A stretch of DNA of 64,000 bases from Cristatella mucedo (taxonomy: Eukaryota > Bryozoa > Phylactolaemata > Cristatellidae): positions 650,001 through 714,000 of the forward strand of contig WPIO01000056.1 in the NCBI GenBank assembly GCA_009760855.2. The letters are read 5' to 3'. A program made the position numbers and the translations under genes. The notes beneath the pieces are model-generated. The model was not told the origin of the DNA and searched no databases. It was given only the letters and a program-made list of their open reading frames with translations. This document shows, one piece after another, positions 40,876 to 64,000 of this stretch; position 1 is the stretch's first letter; each line of letters opens with the position of its first letter.

Positions 40876-41140
40876 AATAATAATATATTAGTCTTATCAC
40901 CCTCATAGAACTCAGTCTCTTTCTAGGCATTTTACGTTTGCTATAAAGGAAGCATGATTGAATGGTCAGTGGTAGCATGCTCAATGACAACAAGCATAGT
41001 ATGGTTAGAGGTGACGTGCATAAGGTCAGCATAAAAATATGTTTAGTGACAGCAAGCGAAGTGTCAGCACCCATAAGCACATAAAGAACGACTCACTTGA
41101 ACCCACAAAATGCTGTGCGAAACAGATGTACTTTTTAGTT
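40876..41140 (-). mobile_element. LINE A-type fragment
   Basis: Reverse 3' end: ataataataatatattagtc, then cctcatagaactcagtctct, ttctaggcattttacgtttg, then UTR with ggttagaggtgacgtgcata and the start of the C-terminal coding part. A different, more diverged copy than the neighbour at 41215. Confidence 0.7.
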
Positions 41141-41458
41141 TCTTTTAAATTTTTTTAATATGCACCACATAAACTAGCCATCTCAGGGCCATCACATTTG
41201 GAGTAGGCATTTTTTATAATAATAATAATGATAATATTAATATTGCACTTTATAAAGCGCCCTCAGAGATCTTAATCTCTTTCTAGGTGCTTTACATTTG
41301 CTGCAAAGTGATATGCAATTGAATGGTAAGTAAAATCATGCTTGAAAAACAAACAAAATGAATAATATGGTTAGGGGTGACATGCACAGGGTCAGCATGC
41401 AAATGTGGTTAGTGGCAGCATGCACGGTGTCAGCACGCATAAGCACATCAAGGACGAA

Positions 41459-43144
41459 TCACAGGGACCCACTAAATGCTGTCCTAAATAGGTGTGTTTT
41501 TAAGTTTCTTTTAAATGTGGTCAGGTCATGGGATGTTCTGATGCAGGTCGGGAGGGAGTTCCAGGCTTTGAGAGCATACGAGCTGAATGCACGGTCTCCA
41601 AAGGATTTGAGGTTTGTACGAGGTATTTCCAGACTGTTGGATTCCGAAAAGCTGGTGGTACGATGCTTGGCCTGATGGGGTAGTATATCTGAAAGATAGG
41701 CTGGAGCCATAGAATGAAGAGACCTAAAAGTGAGCGACAAAACCTTGAAGTCAATCCGTTGCCTCACTGGTAGCCAGTGCAGGTCGGCGAGAAGTGGTGT
41801 AATGTGGCGACTTCGAAGCTCACGACAGACAAGCCTAGCTGCCGAGTGTTGCACAAGCTGCAATCGCCTGATCGCACATGCTGATAGGCCAGTAAGCAGT
41901 GAGTTGCAGAAGTCGAGACGGGATGTCACGAATGCATGGACCAACTTGGACGTGGTATCCTTATCTAAACAAGCCCTAATTTTAGCAATGTTATGAAGCT
42001 GAAAATTGGCAGATTTGACTGTGGAGCTGATGTGGTCGTCTAATGAGAGGTCGCTTTGGAATATGACACCTAGATTTCGAGCTGATTCAGCTGGAGATAT
42101 GCTGGCAGAGCCAAGTTTGAGCCTCAGCCTTTCCAATTTCTGAATCACACGGGGTTTGCCCATAACTAGTAAGTTAGTTTCGTCATCGTTTAGTTTCAGA
42201 AAATTTGCTGCCATCCATGTGCGGATGTCATCAAAGCATGCAGCAAGTGAGTTGAGAGAATTTGAGGTGCTCGAAGGCTGGGAGGAATCAAAGCAAAGGT
42301 ACAACTGAGTGTCATCCGGATAGAAGTGAAAGCCTAGATTGTGCTTGGCAATCACATCAGCAAGAGGCAGAGTATAAACCGTGAAAAGAACCGGACCTAG
42401 CACGGAGCCCTGAGGTACCCCATATTTCAGAGGTACTTCAGATGATCTTAGTCCATTCACGTCAATACTCTGGAGTCTCCCACTGAGATAGGACCTGAAC
42501 CACTGCAGAGCAGTGCCAGTGATGCCCAGGCGAGATGAGAGGCGCTCTAGAAGAACTTTGTGATCGATAGTATCAAAAGCTGCCGAAAGATCGAGCAAAA
42601 CAAGAAGAGACACTCTACCCATGTCTGAATTCCTAAGTAGGTCATTGTATACCCTAAGAAATGCTGACTCTGTGGAGTGATTAGCTCTAAAGCCAGACTG
42701 GAACTTACTAGCAAGGTGTGAGGTTTCGATATATGAGTTCAGCTGGTCTGCCACGACCCGTTCCAGTGTCTTTGATAGGAATGGTAGAAGGGAGACTGGG
42801 CGGTAGTTGCTCAAGTTCTCTTGGTCTAGTGTAGTTTTCTTGAGAAGTGGCCTGACTACAGCTTTTTTGAAAGGTGCTGGGACCTGAACTGAGGCTAATG
42901 ACATATTAATGATGTTGGTTATGCATGGCAGCAGCAGATCAATGCAACGTAGGAGCAGGATAGTGGGAATAGGGTCCAGAGGACTTGTTGTCTTCTTTGA
43001 TTGAGATACGAACTTTAGGACTAGATCACTAGTGACCTGCTTAAATGCAGACATTGAGGCGCAATCAGGAACCGAGGAACAGCATTCTAGTGGGAAGGTT
43101 GTCATCGCAGGGATGGATTCCCTGATCTTGTCTATCTTCTGCAT
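41459..43144 (-). pseudogene. LINE A ORF2 reverse transcriptase part
   Basis: 561 residues from a Met downstream of the stop at 43235. RT blocks: YRPVSLLPFLSKTLERVV, FQSGFRANHSTESAFLRV, LLDLSAAFDTIDHKVLL, KYGVPQGSVLGPVLF and FHFYPDDTQLYL (Ala to Pro before the catalytic Asp pair). The C-terminus has LHWLPVRQRIDFKVL and RAFSSYALKAWNSLP. Same frame as the endonuclease part. Confidence 0.9.
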
Positions 43145-43234
43145 AAAGAATCGAGAGAAGCGATCGGCTAGATCATCACAAGGATCATCAGGTAAGGAGT
43201 TAACCTGGGAACGGTTGAGGAGATGGTTTATTGT

Positions 43235-44326
43235 CTACTTCAGCATTTTTGGATTGTGCATCTGTGATTCAACAATGTCTCTATAGAAGCTAGACTTGGC
43301 CTTTGCTACGATCGATTGGTACGACCTACAGTAGTCTTCATATGCCTGTCGATGGACAGTCAGTCCTGATCTTTTGTATGCCTTTTCAAGCTTTTGTTTA
43401 GTAGACTTGGCTAGTTTAATGTCAGTGGTAAACCATAGGACGTCTGGGCGGGGGTGCACAGTCCGCTTTGTCAGAGGTGCAAACTCGTCGAGCGTGTCAG
43501 CTAGTGTCGTGTTGTAGCAATCTACGAGTGATGACAGATCGGAGGGAGGAGCGAGCAGCAAAGGTGAAGCAGATATTCTCGCACGGACAGCATCGATGTC
43601 AAGGGTCTTGAGGTTTCGCGATTCACAGGTCATTTTAGAGGAGGATGTGGGCACACACTGTAAATTGAATGAGATCTGCATGTGGTCAGATAAGCAGGAT
43701 TTGGTGATAATTGGTGATGACAAAGTGCAGTTATATGAGAAAATATGGTCGAGTGTGTGACCCTTGATGTGGGTAGGGCCATGCACATGAGCCACAAGAG
43801 ATAATGAGTCAGTCAATGCACGAAATTCGGTGCTGAAAGCGTCAGATAAGTTATCAAAGTGAACGTTGAAATCACCCATAACGAGGAAGGATCGATTTCT
43901 TGCACACAGAATCGAAATGAGATCGAAGAAATCAGAGATCAAGGAGGATTTGGTACCTGGTTGGCGATAGACTGCTGCCACTATCGGTAGCTTGTTTTCG
44001 GGTGAGACCAAGACAATTGATTCAAAAGACTGCTTAGAGGGTACCGCAAATGGCTTGAAGTTGAATTTCGAGCGAACGATAATAGCAACTCCACCTCCAG
44101 TTTTGATTGATCTAGGGGTGTGAAAGAATGAGAAACCAGATGGAGTTGCGTCTTTAATTGTCGGGCAGTTTATCGATTTCAGCCAAGTTTCAGTTAGGGC
44201 GAGCAGGTCGATACCATTTTCAGAAATAAGGTCGTTTATTACTAGAGGTTTATTGCACATTGAGCGAGGATTCCAAAGGCAAGCGTTAAGTCTGGCCGAT
44301 TGGGTTACAACAGGCCTGATGACCAC
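43235..44326 (-). pseudogene. LINE A ORF2 endonuclease part
   Basis: 363 residues. APE-type endonuclease motifs in order: CLWNPRSMCNK near the start, LLALTETWL (catalytic Glu), a VYRQPG block, FLVMGDFNVHFD and the terminal CLSDHMQISF (Ser-Asp-His). The stop at 43235-43237 (TAG) comes right after MHNPKMLK, and the same frame continues into RT. Confidence 0.9.
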
Positions 44327-44400
44327 TAAGTTAGAGAGATTTACAGTGAAGCATGCGGGGGAGCGTGCTGAGTGGTTCGAGACAATGCTAGGATTTAGCT

Positions 44401-45577
44401 AGCTTTTATGCTGGTCCATAGTGGCTTCTAGGCGCTTGATTCCGCGAACTTGCCGCTGTGCAACGACCCCAGACCGGCACTCGGCCGCCGCAGATCATAG
44501 CCTTCATTGGAAAGCAGTCAATGTATCGATCCTTCATTAATGCGCCGCTTCATAATAGCTCTCTTACCAATACTGAAAATGGTGATCTTCGGTTCTTCAG
44601 TCCACGAAGCTCTTTGCCATACGGCCAAGGTCGGTGGCCTGCCACAGTCAGCCGAGGTCTGGGTGTGGTCGTCAGCCTGTTACAGGCTGCTTAGTTTTTG
44701 CTTTTCTTTTAGAAAGGAATGCTGTACGATGGGTAATCCTGAAGGACGCGTTGCCGGCTTAACCTCCGTAGAACGCTCAGTTAAGCCCTGTCGTAGGTTG
44801 CGGCATTGCTAGCAATGCCTTTCGCAGGACCGATGTCGTCCCGATTGTTTGTCAGCTTAGAGCTCCCTCGTTTCCTTCGTCCTAATTTGCAACGGCTTCT
44901 TAGAATTGTGGTCTGCTGAACGGTTGGAAATTGTAAACGCTCTAGCAAAGCTTGCCTTGTTATAGCAAGCCAAAGTCAATCCCCCAGGTTTGTGCTTTCG
45001 CAAAGGCAGAATTCTCTTTTGCTTTTCCCATCTCTCAGCGCTTGTTAGTTACTCTTCGATCTCGAAATTTGATGGCAAAGGAAAGCAATCCAAGCCAGCT
45101 TTCTGGAAAATGTCAGACAAACACATTCCATACATGAGCCATTTTATCTAGGTTCGCCATCATCAATTAGGCGCCATTAAAAAGAAATATTTTCTTCTCC
45201 AGGAAGGTGTTCACCAGTATAGTTTGCTTCTCCTTCTTCCGAGTGCAATGAGAACTACTTTATTTAGTAGTGATTGATATTGGGATCATTACGATGTGGA
45301 ACGTCTGAGCCGCTCCCATCGGATGAGGTAGTTATCGTAAGAATTTGCCTGTTGACAGCAATCGATTAAATTTTTGACGTTACCTGCATATGCCTAGCGC
45401 TCCATATGGTTTTGAAGCGGTTGCTTCAAGCCGAGCGAATTGGCTTCCTTCGAATCCTCGCTGCACCAGCCATTTTACACCGACCATTGAATAATTTCGG
45501 CAGCAGCAGGTTGTCGATTCCGAGCGATTGAGCAGCGCCGATCGTAGCCGAACGTCGTTGCCTTGGAAGACCCGATG
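44401..45577. other. Intergenic DNA, nothing recognised
   Basis: No conserved coding signal. Plus frames 44458-44694 and 44507-44812 overlap each other and resemble nothing known. The left ~50 bp may still belong to the 5' end of the LINE. Confidence 0.45.
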
Positions 45578-45722
45578 ATAGCTGATTTTACAGCCTCTTT
45601 TTGCATAGCGACAGAAAACCCTTAAACGCTATCCGAGCGCTAATAAGGAATCGCCCACCGCAGGATTCGAACCCTCGACCTCGAGACCGAAGTCGTGAAA
45701 AGTAACCGCCTTACCGATGTCA
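45578..45722 (-). mobile_element. SINE family 1
   Basis: Reverse copy: gatagctgattttacagcct tail, body with aaacgctatccgagcgc, box B complement ggattcgaacc at 45663 and box A complement aaccgccttaccgatgtcag. One of the cleaner copies. Confidence 0.8.
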
Positions 45723-45756
45723 GCTTTACAGCCGTAGCACGAAACCGGGGTCTCGG

Positions 45757-46634
45757 TAGATCTCAGTGGGAGACTCCAGAGTATTGACGTGAATGGACAA
45801 AGATCATCTGAAGTACCTCTGAAATATGGAGTACCTCAGGGCTCAGTGCTAAGTCCGGTTCTTTTCATTGCTACAGTTCGGGCTTGTTTAGATAAAGATA
45901 CCACATCTAAGTTGGTCCATGCATTCGTGACATCCCGTCTCGACTTCTGCAACTCACTGCTTACTGGCCTACCAGCATGTGCGATCAGGCGATTGCAGCT
46001 GGTGCAACACTCGGCAGCTAGGCTTGTCTGTCGTAAGCTTCGAAGTCGCCACATTACACCACTTCTCGCCGACCTGCACTGGCTACCAGTGAGGCAACGG
46101 ATTGACTTCAAGGTTTTGTCGCTCACTTTTAGGTCTCTTCATTCTATGACTCCAGCCTATCTTTCAGATATACTAACCCATCAGGCCAAGCATCGTACCA
46201 CCTGCTTTTCGGAATCCAACAGTCTACAAATACCTCGTACAAACCTCAAATCCTTTGGAGACCGTGCATTTAGTTCATATGCTCCCAAAGCCTGGAACTC
46301 CCTCCCGACCTGCGTCAGAACATCCCATGACCTGACCACATTTAAAAGGAACCTACAAACACACCTATTTAGGACAGCATTTAGTGGGTCCCTGTGATTC
46401 GTCCTTGATGTGCTTATGCATGCTGACACTGTGCATGCTGCCACTAACCACATTTGCATGCTGACCCTGTGCATGTCACCCCTAACCATATTATGCATTT
46501 CGTTTGTTTTTCAAGCATGATTTTACTTACCATTCAATTGCATTTCACATTACAGCAAATGTAAAGTGCCTAGAGAGAGATTAAGTTCACTGAGGGCGCT
46601 TTATCAAGTGAATTATTATTATTATTATTATCGC
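45757..46634 (+). mobile_element. LINE family A copy with internal deletion
   Basis: Plus-strand copy starting in RT (a SSEVPLKYGVPQGSVL block near 45806). After PVLF the frame jumps to RACLDKDTTSKLVHAF, skipping the catalytic YADD region (roughly 470 bp in other copies). The C-terminal block is intact to SGSL at 46397, followed by 3' UTR and (ATT)n at 46612-46632. The join keeps the reading frame (45789-46397, 202 residues). Confidence 0.9.
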
Positions 46635-47227
46635 CATCAGGTGATTTTTTTGGTCAACGACAATCTCTCAAAGGAATACAAGCCCGGCGTTTGACTAAAT
46701 TCGTGCAAGTGTAGGCAAACCGGGCAAACAAGTGAAAGGTTAATGAGCTCCAGCCTCTGCCGCCTCCCCTGACCGTGACTCTAATGAAAAACTCACTTCC
46801 TATTAAGCAAGCCTAGTGACTAGTTACACCGTGGCCAATGGCGATCGGTCGGCTAGCTAGGCTCTCTTCGTTAGGCTCCCTGGGAGGATAACAGGGGAGA
46901 TAACACTGGAGCTGCTGGTGCTCACTGCCTCCTGCCTGCTCTGGAGTCATCAATTCAATAGGGTTCGAATAGGCACCGGCACTTACCGGCTGCCACCTCC
47001 TGGCTGGCGGCGGCTGGGGGGGGGGCTCGAACGGATGACATTCAGCATGGCTCCAATTCAACCGAGTGGCATCAGCTGATTGAACAGCTGCCGAAGTCAT
47101 TCTAGCTCGGATATGCTGGCTCGAAGGCCGGCCGGCCAGTAGAAGCGGCTGCAGCTGCTACCAGACCTAGTGTTACCCCCCCTCCCCCTGCATCGCTGCC
47201 GCTGCTCAGTCAGCAGCAGCAACGGCA

Positions 47228-47325
47228 GCGATATAAATAAGTATAATTCATTTACATAGCGCCCCAAGAGAACTTAATCTCTATTCAGGCGCTTCACATA
47301 TGCCTGGGGGCTCGAGCCTGCAGCA
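47228..47325 (-). mobile_element. SINE family 2 fragment
   Basis: The tail ataattcatttacatagcgc, then agagaacttaatctctattc and aggcgcttcacatatgcc, then ggggctcgagcctgc (head). The remainder of the head is lost in CAG-rich sequence. The rest of 46635-47526 holds no gene. Confidence 0.6.
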
Positions 47326-47526
47326 GCAACGGCAGCGATGCAGCAACGACCGCCAATCTAGTGGCAAGGAAAGGGGCGTGACACTGGCTTGCACTCTTCG
47401 ACTCCAGCAGAAGCTTGCAGCTGATCGTCAGGTCGGCCTGAAGAATTAACCACTAATGAATTACCGGTGTTCGAATGGCGCCGACTAACGCACCTAGAAC
47501 AGTTGGTAGGCAATCGAGGCTGGCAG

Positions 47527-54697
<7,171 letters not shown>

Positions 54698-55480
54698 GCC
54701 TTGCGTGGAGGAATAGGCACAACTCAGCGGCAATCCTGTGTCCGGTCGAGTGTTTCCGGTGTCCCGCCCACTTGATTTCCGGGGCACGGAGTTCAAGCCG
54801 GGCGATGCGAGGTTAGGTTAGGTGGGCGTGGCAGCGAGGCGTGTGTAGCTCAGCTGTCGTCGTCGCATGTGGTTCAGTCACCTTCAGTCTGAAGAAATGT
54901 AAGCTATAAAAACGCATTTGAAGGACGCTGGCGACCTCCCGTTCCGTGGTTTCTGAGCACTCGCTCGGCTTTGCAGGCTTGACGCTGCTGCTCCTGAGCT
55001 CACATGGTCGTCGGCTGGAAATGTTGATCTGTTCGACTGGTGCCGTCTGTTCATCGGCCGCCTAAAACACTCACGTACCACGGATACAAGGAATTGTCAG
55101 ACACTTGATAAGGAATAGCCTTAACCACCGGCACGATTGGCCAGGTGCCGAAACACTTTAGCGGACAACCAATCAATCGTTCACGAAATTATTCTGAAAG
55201 AAAACGATGCTGCCGTTTCCAAGTCGAAATGAGTGGCCTACGCTTCTTCATGAACCAAAGTGAAATACGCGCACACCTTTCGTCCTCTCATGCCCTTAGC
55301 TTATCGTCGCCTAGGACTAGAACGAATCAACATTGAAATCGTAAAACCTTAAAGAACACTTGCCATTAAATAATGCACTGCTGCCATGCATGTATGGTTT
55401 AAGCCTCCTAAGCCGATCGAGCGAAATCGGATAAAATGTAAGACTCGGCGGCCGCCGCATCAAGTCACGGTTCCTACCAC
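54698..55480. other. PNP-C 5' flank
   Basis: Presumed promoter region of PNP-C. No TATA box placed convincingly, no gene recognised. Confidence 0.4.
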
Positions 55481-55945
55481 AGCCATGTAAACGCTACCAC
55501 CTGCTCTGTTCCTCAGCATCTAGTCACCTTGACATCATTGGCACTACATTGAAATGTTTTGGAAATCGAGCCTTCAGCTCGAATGCAGCGAAGGCTTGGA
55601 AATAGCTTCCGGTCATGGTTACTACCTACCACGACCTTGCGTTATTTAAGTCTCAGCTCGTAACTCATCCGTTCCGGTCAGCGGTCCCTTCGCCCCAGAG
55701 ATGTGACCTGTTAGTTCCGGTGTGCTTTTCTCCGTACCTGTGCGTGACTTAGTGCATATTACTAGCCAGAGGTCTTACTGTATTTTCATGCTTGCTTTGG
55801 CATGCTGGCCAAAGCCTGATAATTCTTTGCTTTTACATGCTCGATACCCTGCAAGTATCTAAGCCTTGGTTATTTATTCTCTTGCAGCGAATTGTAAAGC
55901 GCCTGGATTGAGATTAGGTTCTTTTAGGGCGGTATATAAATGTCG
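55481..55945 (+). mobile_element. LINE family C 3' fragment
   Basis: The translation shows a decayed ORF2 C-terminus (FGNRAFSSNAAKAW near 55560). The 3' UTR has cttagtgcatattactagcc and agaggtcttactgtattttc, shared with 595-640, and ends tgtaaagcgcctggattgag, attaggttcttttagggcgg. Confidence 0.65.
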
Positions 55946-55984
55946 AATTATAATCGCCCAGTCGTAGACATTAAGTACCAGATT

Positions 55985-56370
55985 GCCTTATTGTGGGGGA
56001 CAACAAGTTGACTGTTCCATTCCTCTGCTTGCAGACCGTTGGCTACAGAAGCTTTTGCTCTGCTGGTCCTAGACTGCGGAACTTGCTTCCACGATTCTTA
56101 CGTACCGAAAACTACTCTCCTGCTGCCGACAATGGCACATACTTTCCAGCGGTCCTGAGCTGCTACTTCCATGCTACTCAGTACCTCAACTGCTCTCCTG
56201 ACTCTGCTATGCTTCCCTTTCTCTTTGTTGCGTGAGATGAAGTCTGTTGGCTACCGAATGCGTACCGAAAGCAGCTTAGGCTGTGAGTGCACTATAAAAA
56301 ACTCCTGCGCAACACCCACGTAGTCTTTATGGATTTACAGACCACAGGAGATATATTACGTTACAAAAAC
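55985..56370 (+). mobile_element. LINE family B 3' fragment
   Basis: Reads ORF2 C-terminus (TVPFLCLQTVGYRSFCSAGP at 56010-56070), then tcgaatgcgtaccgaaagca-type UTR and gagatatattacgttacaa at the end. It directly follows the LINE C tail. From 56371 to 57212 only presumed MVD 3' flank is seen. Confidence 0.8.
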
Positions 56371-57212
56371 TCCTCGGGACTGCAGTTTTATAGTATTTGC
56401 TGCTAGCATGAGGCAATTATAAAGAATCGTGTCTTCGTGAGTTGAGAAAATTCCATAAGCTGCTTTTGTTCTATTAGTTACGACACAGTCTGGCTGTGCT
56501 CAAGAGTGAGTGACAAGCAGGCTGAGTCCGATTGTCCTCTTTAACAGATGCGAGACGCACGGCGAGCCCAAAAATGCCCACTGCAGGGCATGTCCTGCTG
56601 CAGAAGGCAACCTACGGACTCTTGGGCGAAGCATGAAAAGAATCGCACACCATAGTCTTGACGAAATAAGAAAAAAAAGCTCCGAAACCATATATTTGTA
56701 AAAAGACACATCGTGCACACCCAACTGCACAATGCTCTGCCCACAGGGATGAATGCTCGCTGTGCCACGTCTGCTGTCTACAGAGGCAGCTCGTGTTTAC
56801 GACAATAATGACAAAAGAAATGCAGCCAATCGCAGCACTGAAGTCAAAGGAGGACATCCATCCACAACGGTCAAAATCAATGCTCGGACAGCACTAAAAC
56901 GGGCTCGGCTTGCAGAATCCCCTCACGTAGAAAGTGGGCTGCTAAAAATGTAGGCCAAGCAAGTAGTTACTCCACTATCATGGCCTGCAAACTTCGAGTT
57001 AGGACTGCATTTCCATCTTAAACAGCTCTCTGTTCGGAAAGAAGGCTCTTGATCAAAATATTGATCACGATCCGAGCCAAGATCATATGTGCAAAACATG
57101 GGCATCTGCTCGAATCACAGGCTCAATTGAACTGACTGCAGGCACATCCAAAATTTCGACCAAATCAGGAACAGGGGTCTTGTATGGTTTTGGCTTCTGA
57201 ATGCCTAATCGA

Positions 57213-63139
<5,927 letters not shown>

Positions 63140-63264
63140 CTGCAACAGCGACGACAATTCGCATCTGACACCGCAGGCAGCAGCGACTTGAGAGTGAAGC
63201 TCAGCATCACAATCCGCCAGTCGACCAGAAACTGAGCAAAACGTCACGACACCCCCTGGCTTAA

Positions 63265-63475
63265 CATAATTTTAAATGAAGCTAAACAAATGCACATGCT
63301 CCCAACAGTATTTACTGGGTCCGTGCGAAATGCCCTTTGTGTACTTTATGCATGCTGATGCTGCACAAGTCACTACTAACCAGATCAACATACTTCCCTT
63401 ACAGCATATGTAAAGTGCCCAGAAAAAGATGCTGTTCTCTGCCGGTGTTATACAAATGTCCTATTAATTTATATT
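63265..63475 (+). mobile_element. LINE A-related 3' fragment
   Basis: Diverged UTR: tttactgggtccgtgcgaaa, tttatgcatgctgatgctgc, acagcatatgtaaagtgccc, aagatgctgttctctgccgg and gttatacaaatgtcctatta. Followed by a CAT repeat. Confidence 0.55.
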
Positions 63476-63802
63476 CTTATCATCATCATCATCATCCTGA
63501 TGAGCATTATTCAGAAGGGCATTGCAAACCCAAAGCAGAGCAGTACCTCAAGAATGATTGGTCAATGAAATCCTGATTGGAACTTGCCAGCACTTGTTGT
63601 TGGAGTTACACTGCATTAGACAAACTGCTGATCCTGATCCCTGGTAGCGCATTCGTCGCTCTTTTGTTGCATGATAAGGACTCTATTGCCTACCACATTC
63701 TCAGCCCCGAAAATCGTTTATGCTTTGAGCGTGCAACAGAAAACTCGTCAATATTATGCTCCCCTGGTCTTTGAGGCTTTGCTCAGTCGAAGACAGAGCA
63801 GC

Positions 63803-63891
63803 GTGCACGTGTGGATCATGTGACATGTGCCCGTGTGGATCATGTGACATGTGCACGTGTGGATCATGTGACATGTGCACGTGTGGATACA
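63803..63891. repeat. 24-bp minisatellite with E-box motifs, MVD 5' side
   Basis: About 3.7 units of cgtgtggatcatgtgacatg plus tgca or tgcc. Each unit carries catgtg-type E-box sequence, and most junctions carry cacgtg. It lies about 660 bp upstream of the first MVD exon in the window, so in an intron or the 5' region. No MVD 5' exon was found between 63140 and 64000. Confidence 0.8.
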
Positions 63892-64000
63892 TGCATGCCC
63901 ATGTATATTGAACGTAACGTACATAGTACGTACATGCCTATGCAGACGTACACGCCTCTGCGGCGGCGAGTGTTGGCACGGACGCGCAGGACGCAGCAGC

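Larger units (their letters stand above)
41215..44400 (-). mobile_element. LINE family A (L2-like), nearly full-length, inactivated
   Basis: A 3.2-kb minus-strand element with an apurinic-type endonuclease, RT and C-terminal block in one frame, and an ATT-rich 3' tail at 41215. The 3' UTR ends with the stem gagattaag... typical of L2/CR1-like elements. The frame from 44326 to 41459 is broken by one stop codon (43235-43237), and the RT catalytic box reads FYPDD instead of FYADD. No ORF1 was identified upstream; the 5' boundary near 44400 is approximate. Confidence 0.93.

Overview
This is a metazoan nuclear genome segment. Its genes are split by GT-AG introns, and it carries L2/CR1-like non-LTR retrotransposons, a Ty3/gypsy element, tRNA-derived SINEs and very long microsatellites. 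A ciliary microtubule-inner-protein gene and a mevalonate-pathway gene suggest an animal with motile cilia, probably an aquatic invertebrate. The species cannot be fixed from the sequence alone.

Five protein-coding genes were reconstructed exon by exon, with splice sites and reading phases checked by hand. All lie on the minus strand. From left to right they are: a complete CFAP210 (CCDC173) gene (16408-23437, 8 exons, 547 aa); three tandem trimeric-type purine nucleoside phosphorylase genes, PNP-A (26521-31026, 302 aa), PNP-B (36050-39920, 293 aa) and PNP-C (47527-54697, 296 aa), each with six exons at the same positions and phases; and the 3' ten exons of mevalonate diphosphate decarboxylase MVD (57213-63139), whose 5' end lies beyond the right edge.

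The first 16.4 kb holds no recognisable host gene. It contains SINEs, LINE fragments, microsatellites, minisatellites and a 4.1-kb Ty3/gypsy element with 245-bp LTRs, which is nested inside an older LINE. The spaces between the PNP genes hold further LINE copies, including one nearly full-length L2-like element (41215-44400) that is inactivated.

The PNP array is the most interesting part. PNP-A has Asp where human PNP has the base-specifying Asn243, the change known from engineered human PNP to admit adenosine. It also has changes at the positions of Ala117, Gly119 and Val245. PNP-C has Tyr at the Phe200 position. PNP-B keeps the usual residues. PNP-A and PNP-B share an 87-nt perfectly identical block over exon 3 although their other exons are clearly diverged, which points to gene conversion. 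The cluster looks like a purine-salvage family that has diversified in substrate specificity after tandem duplication.
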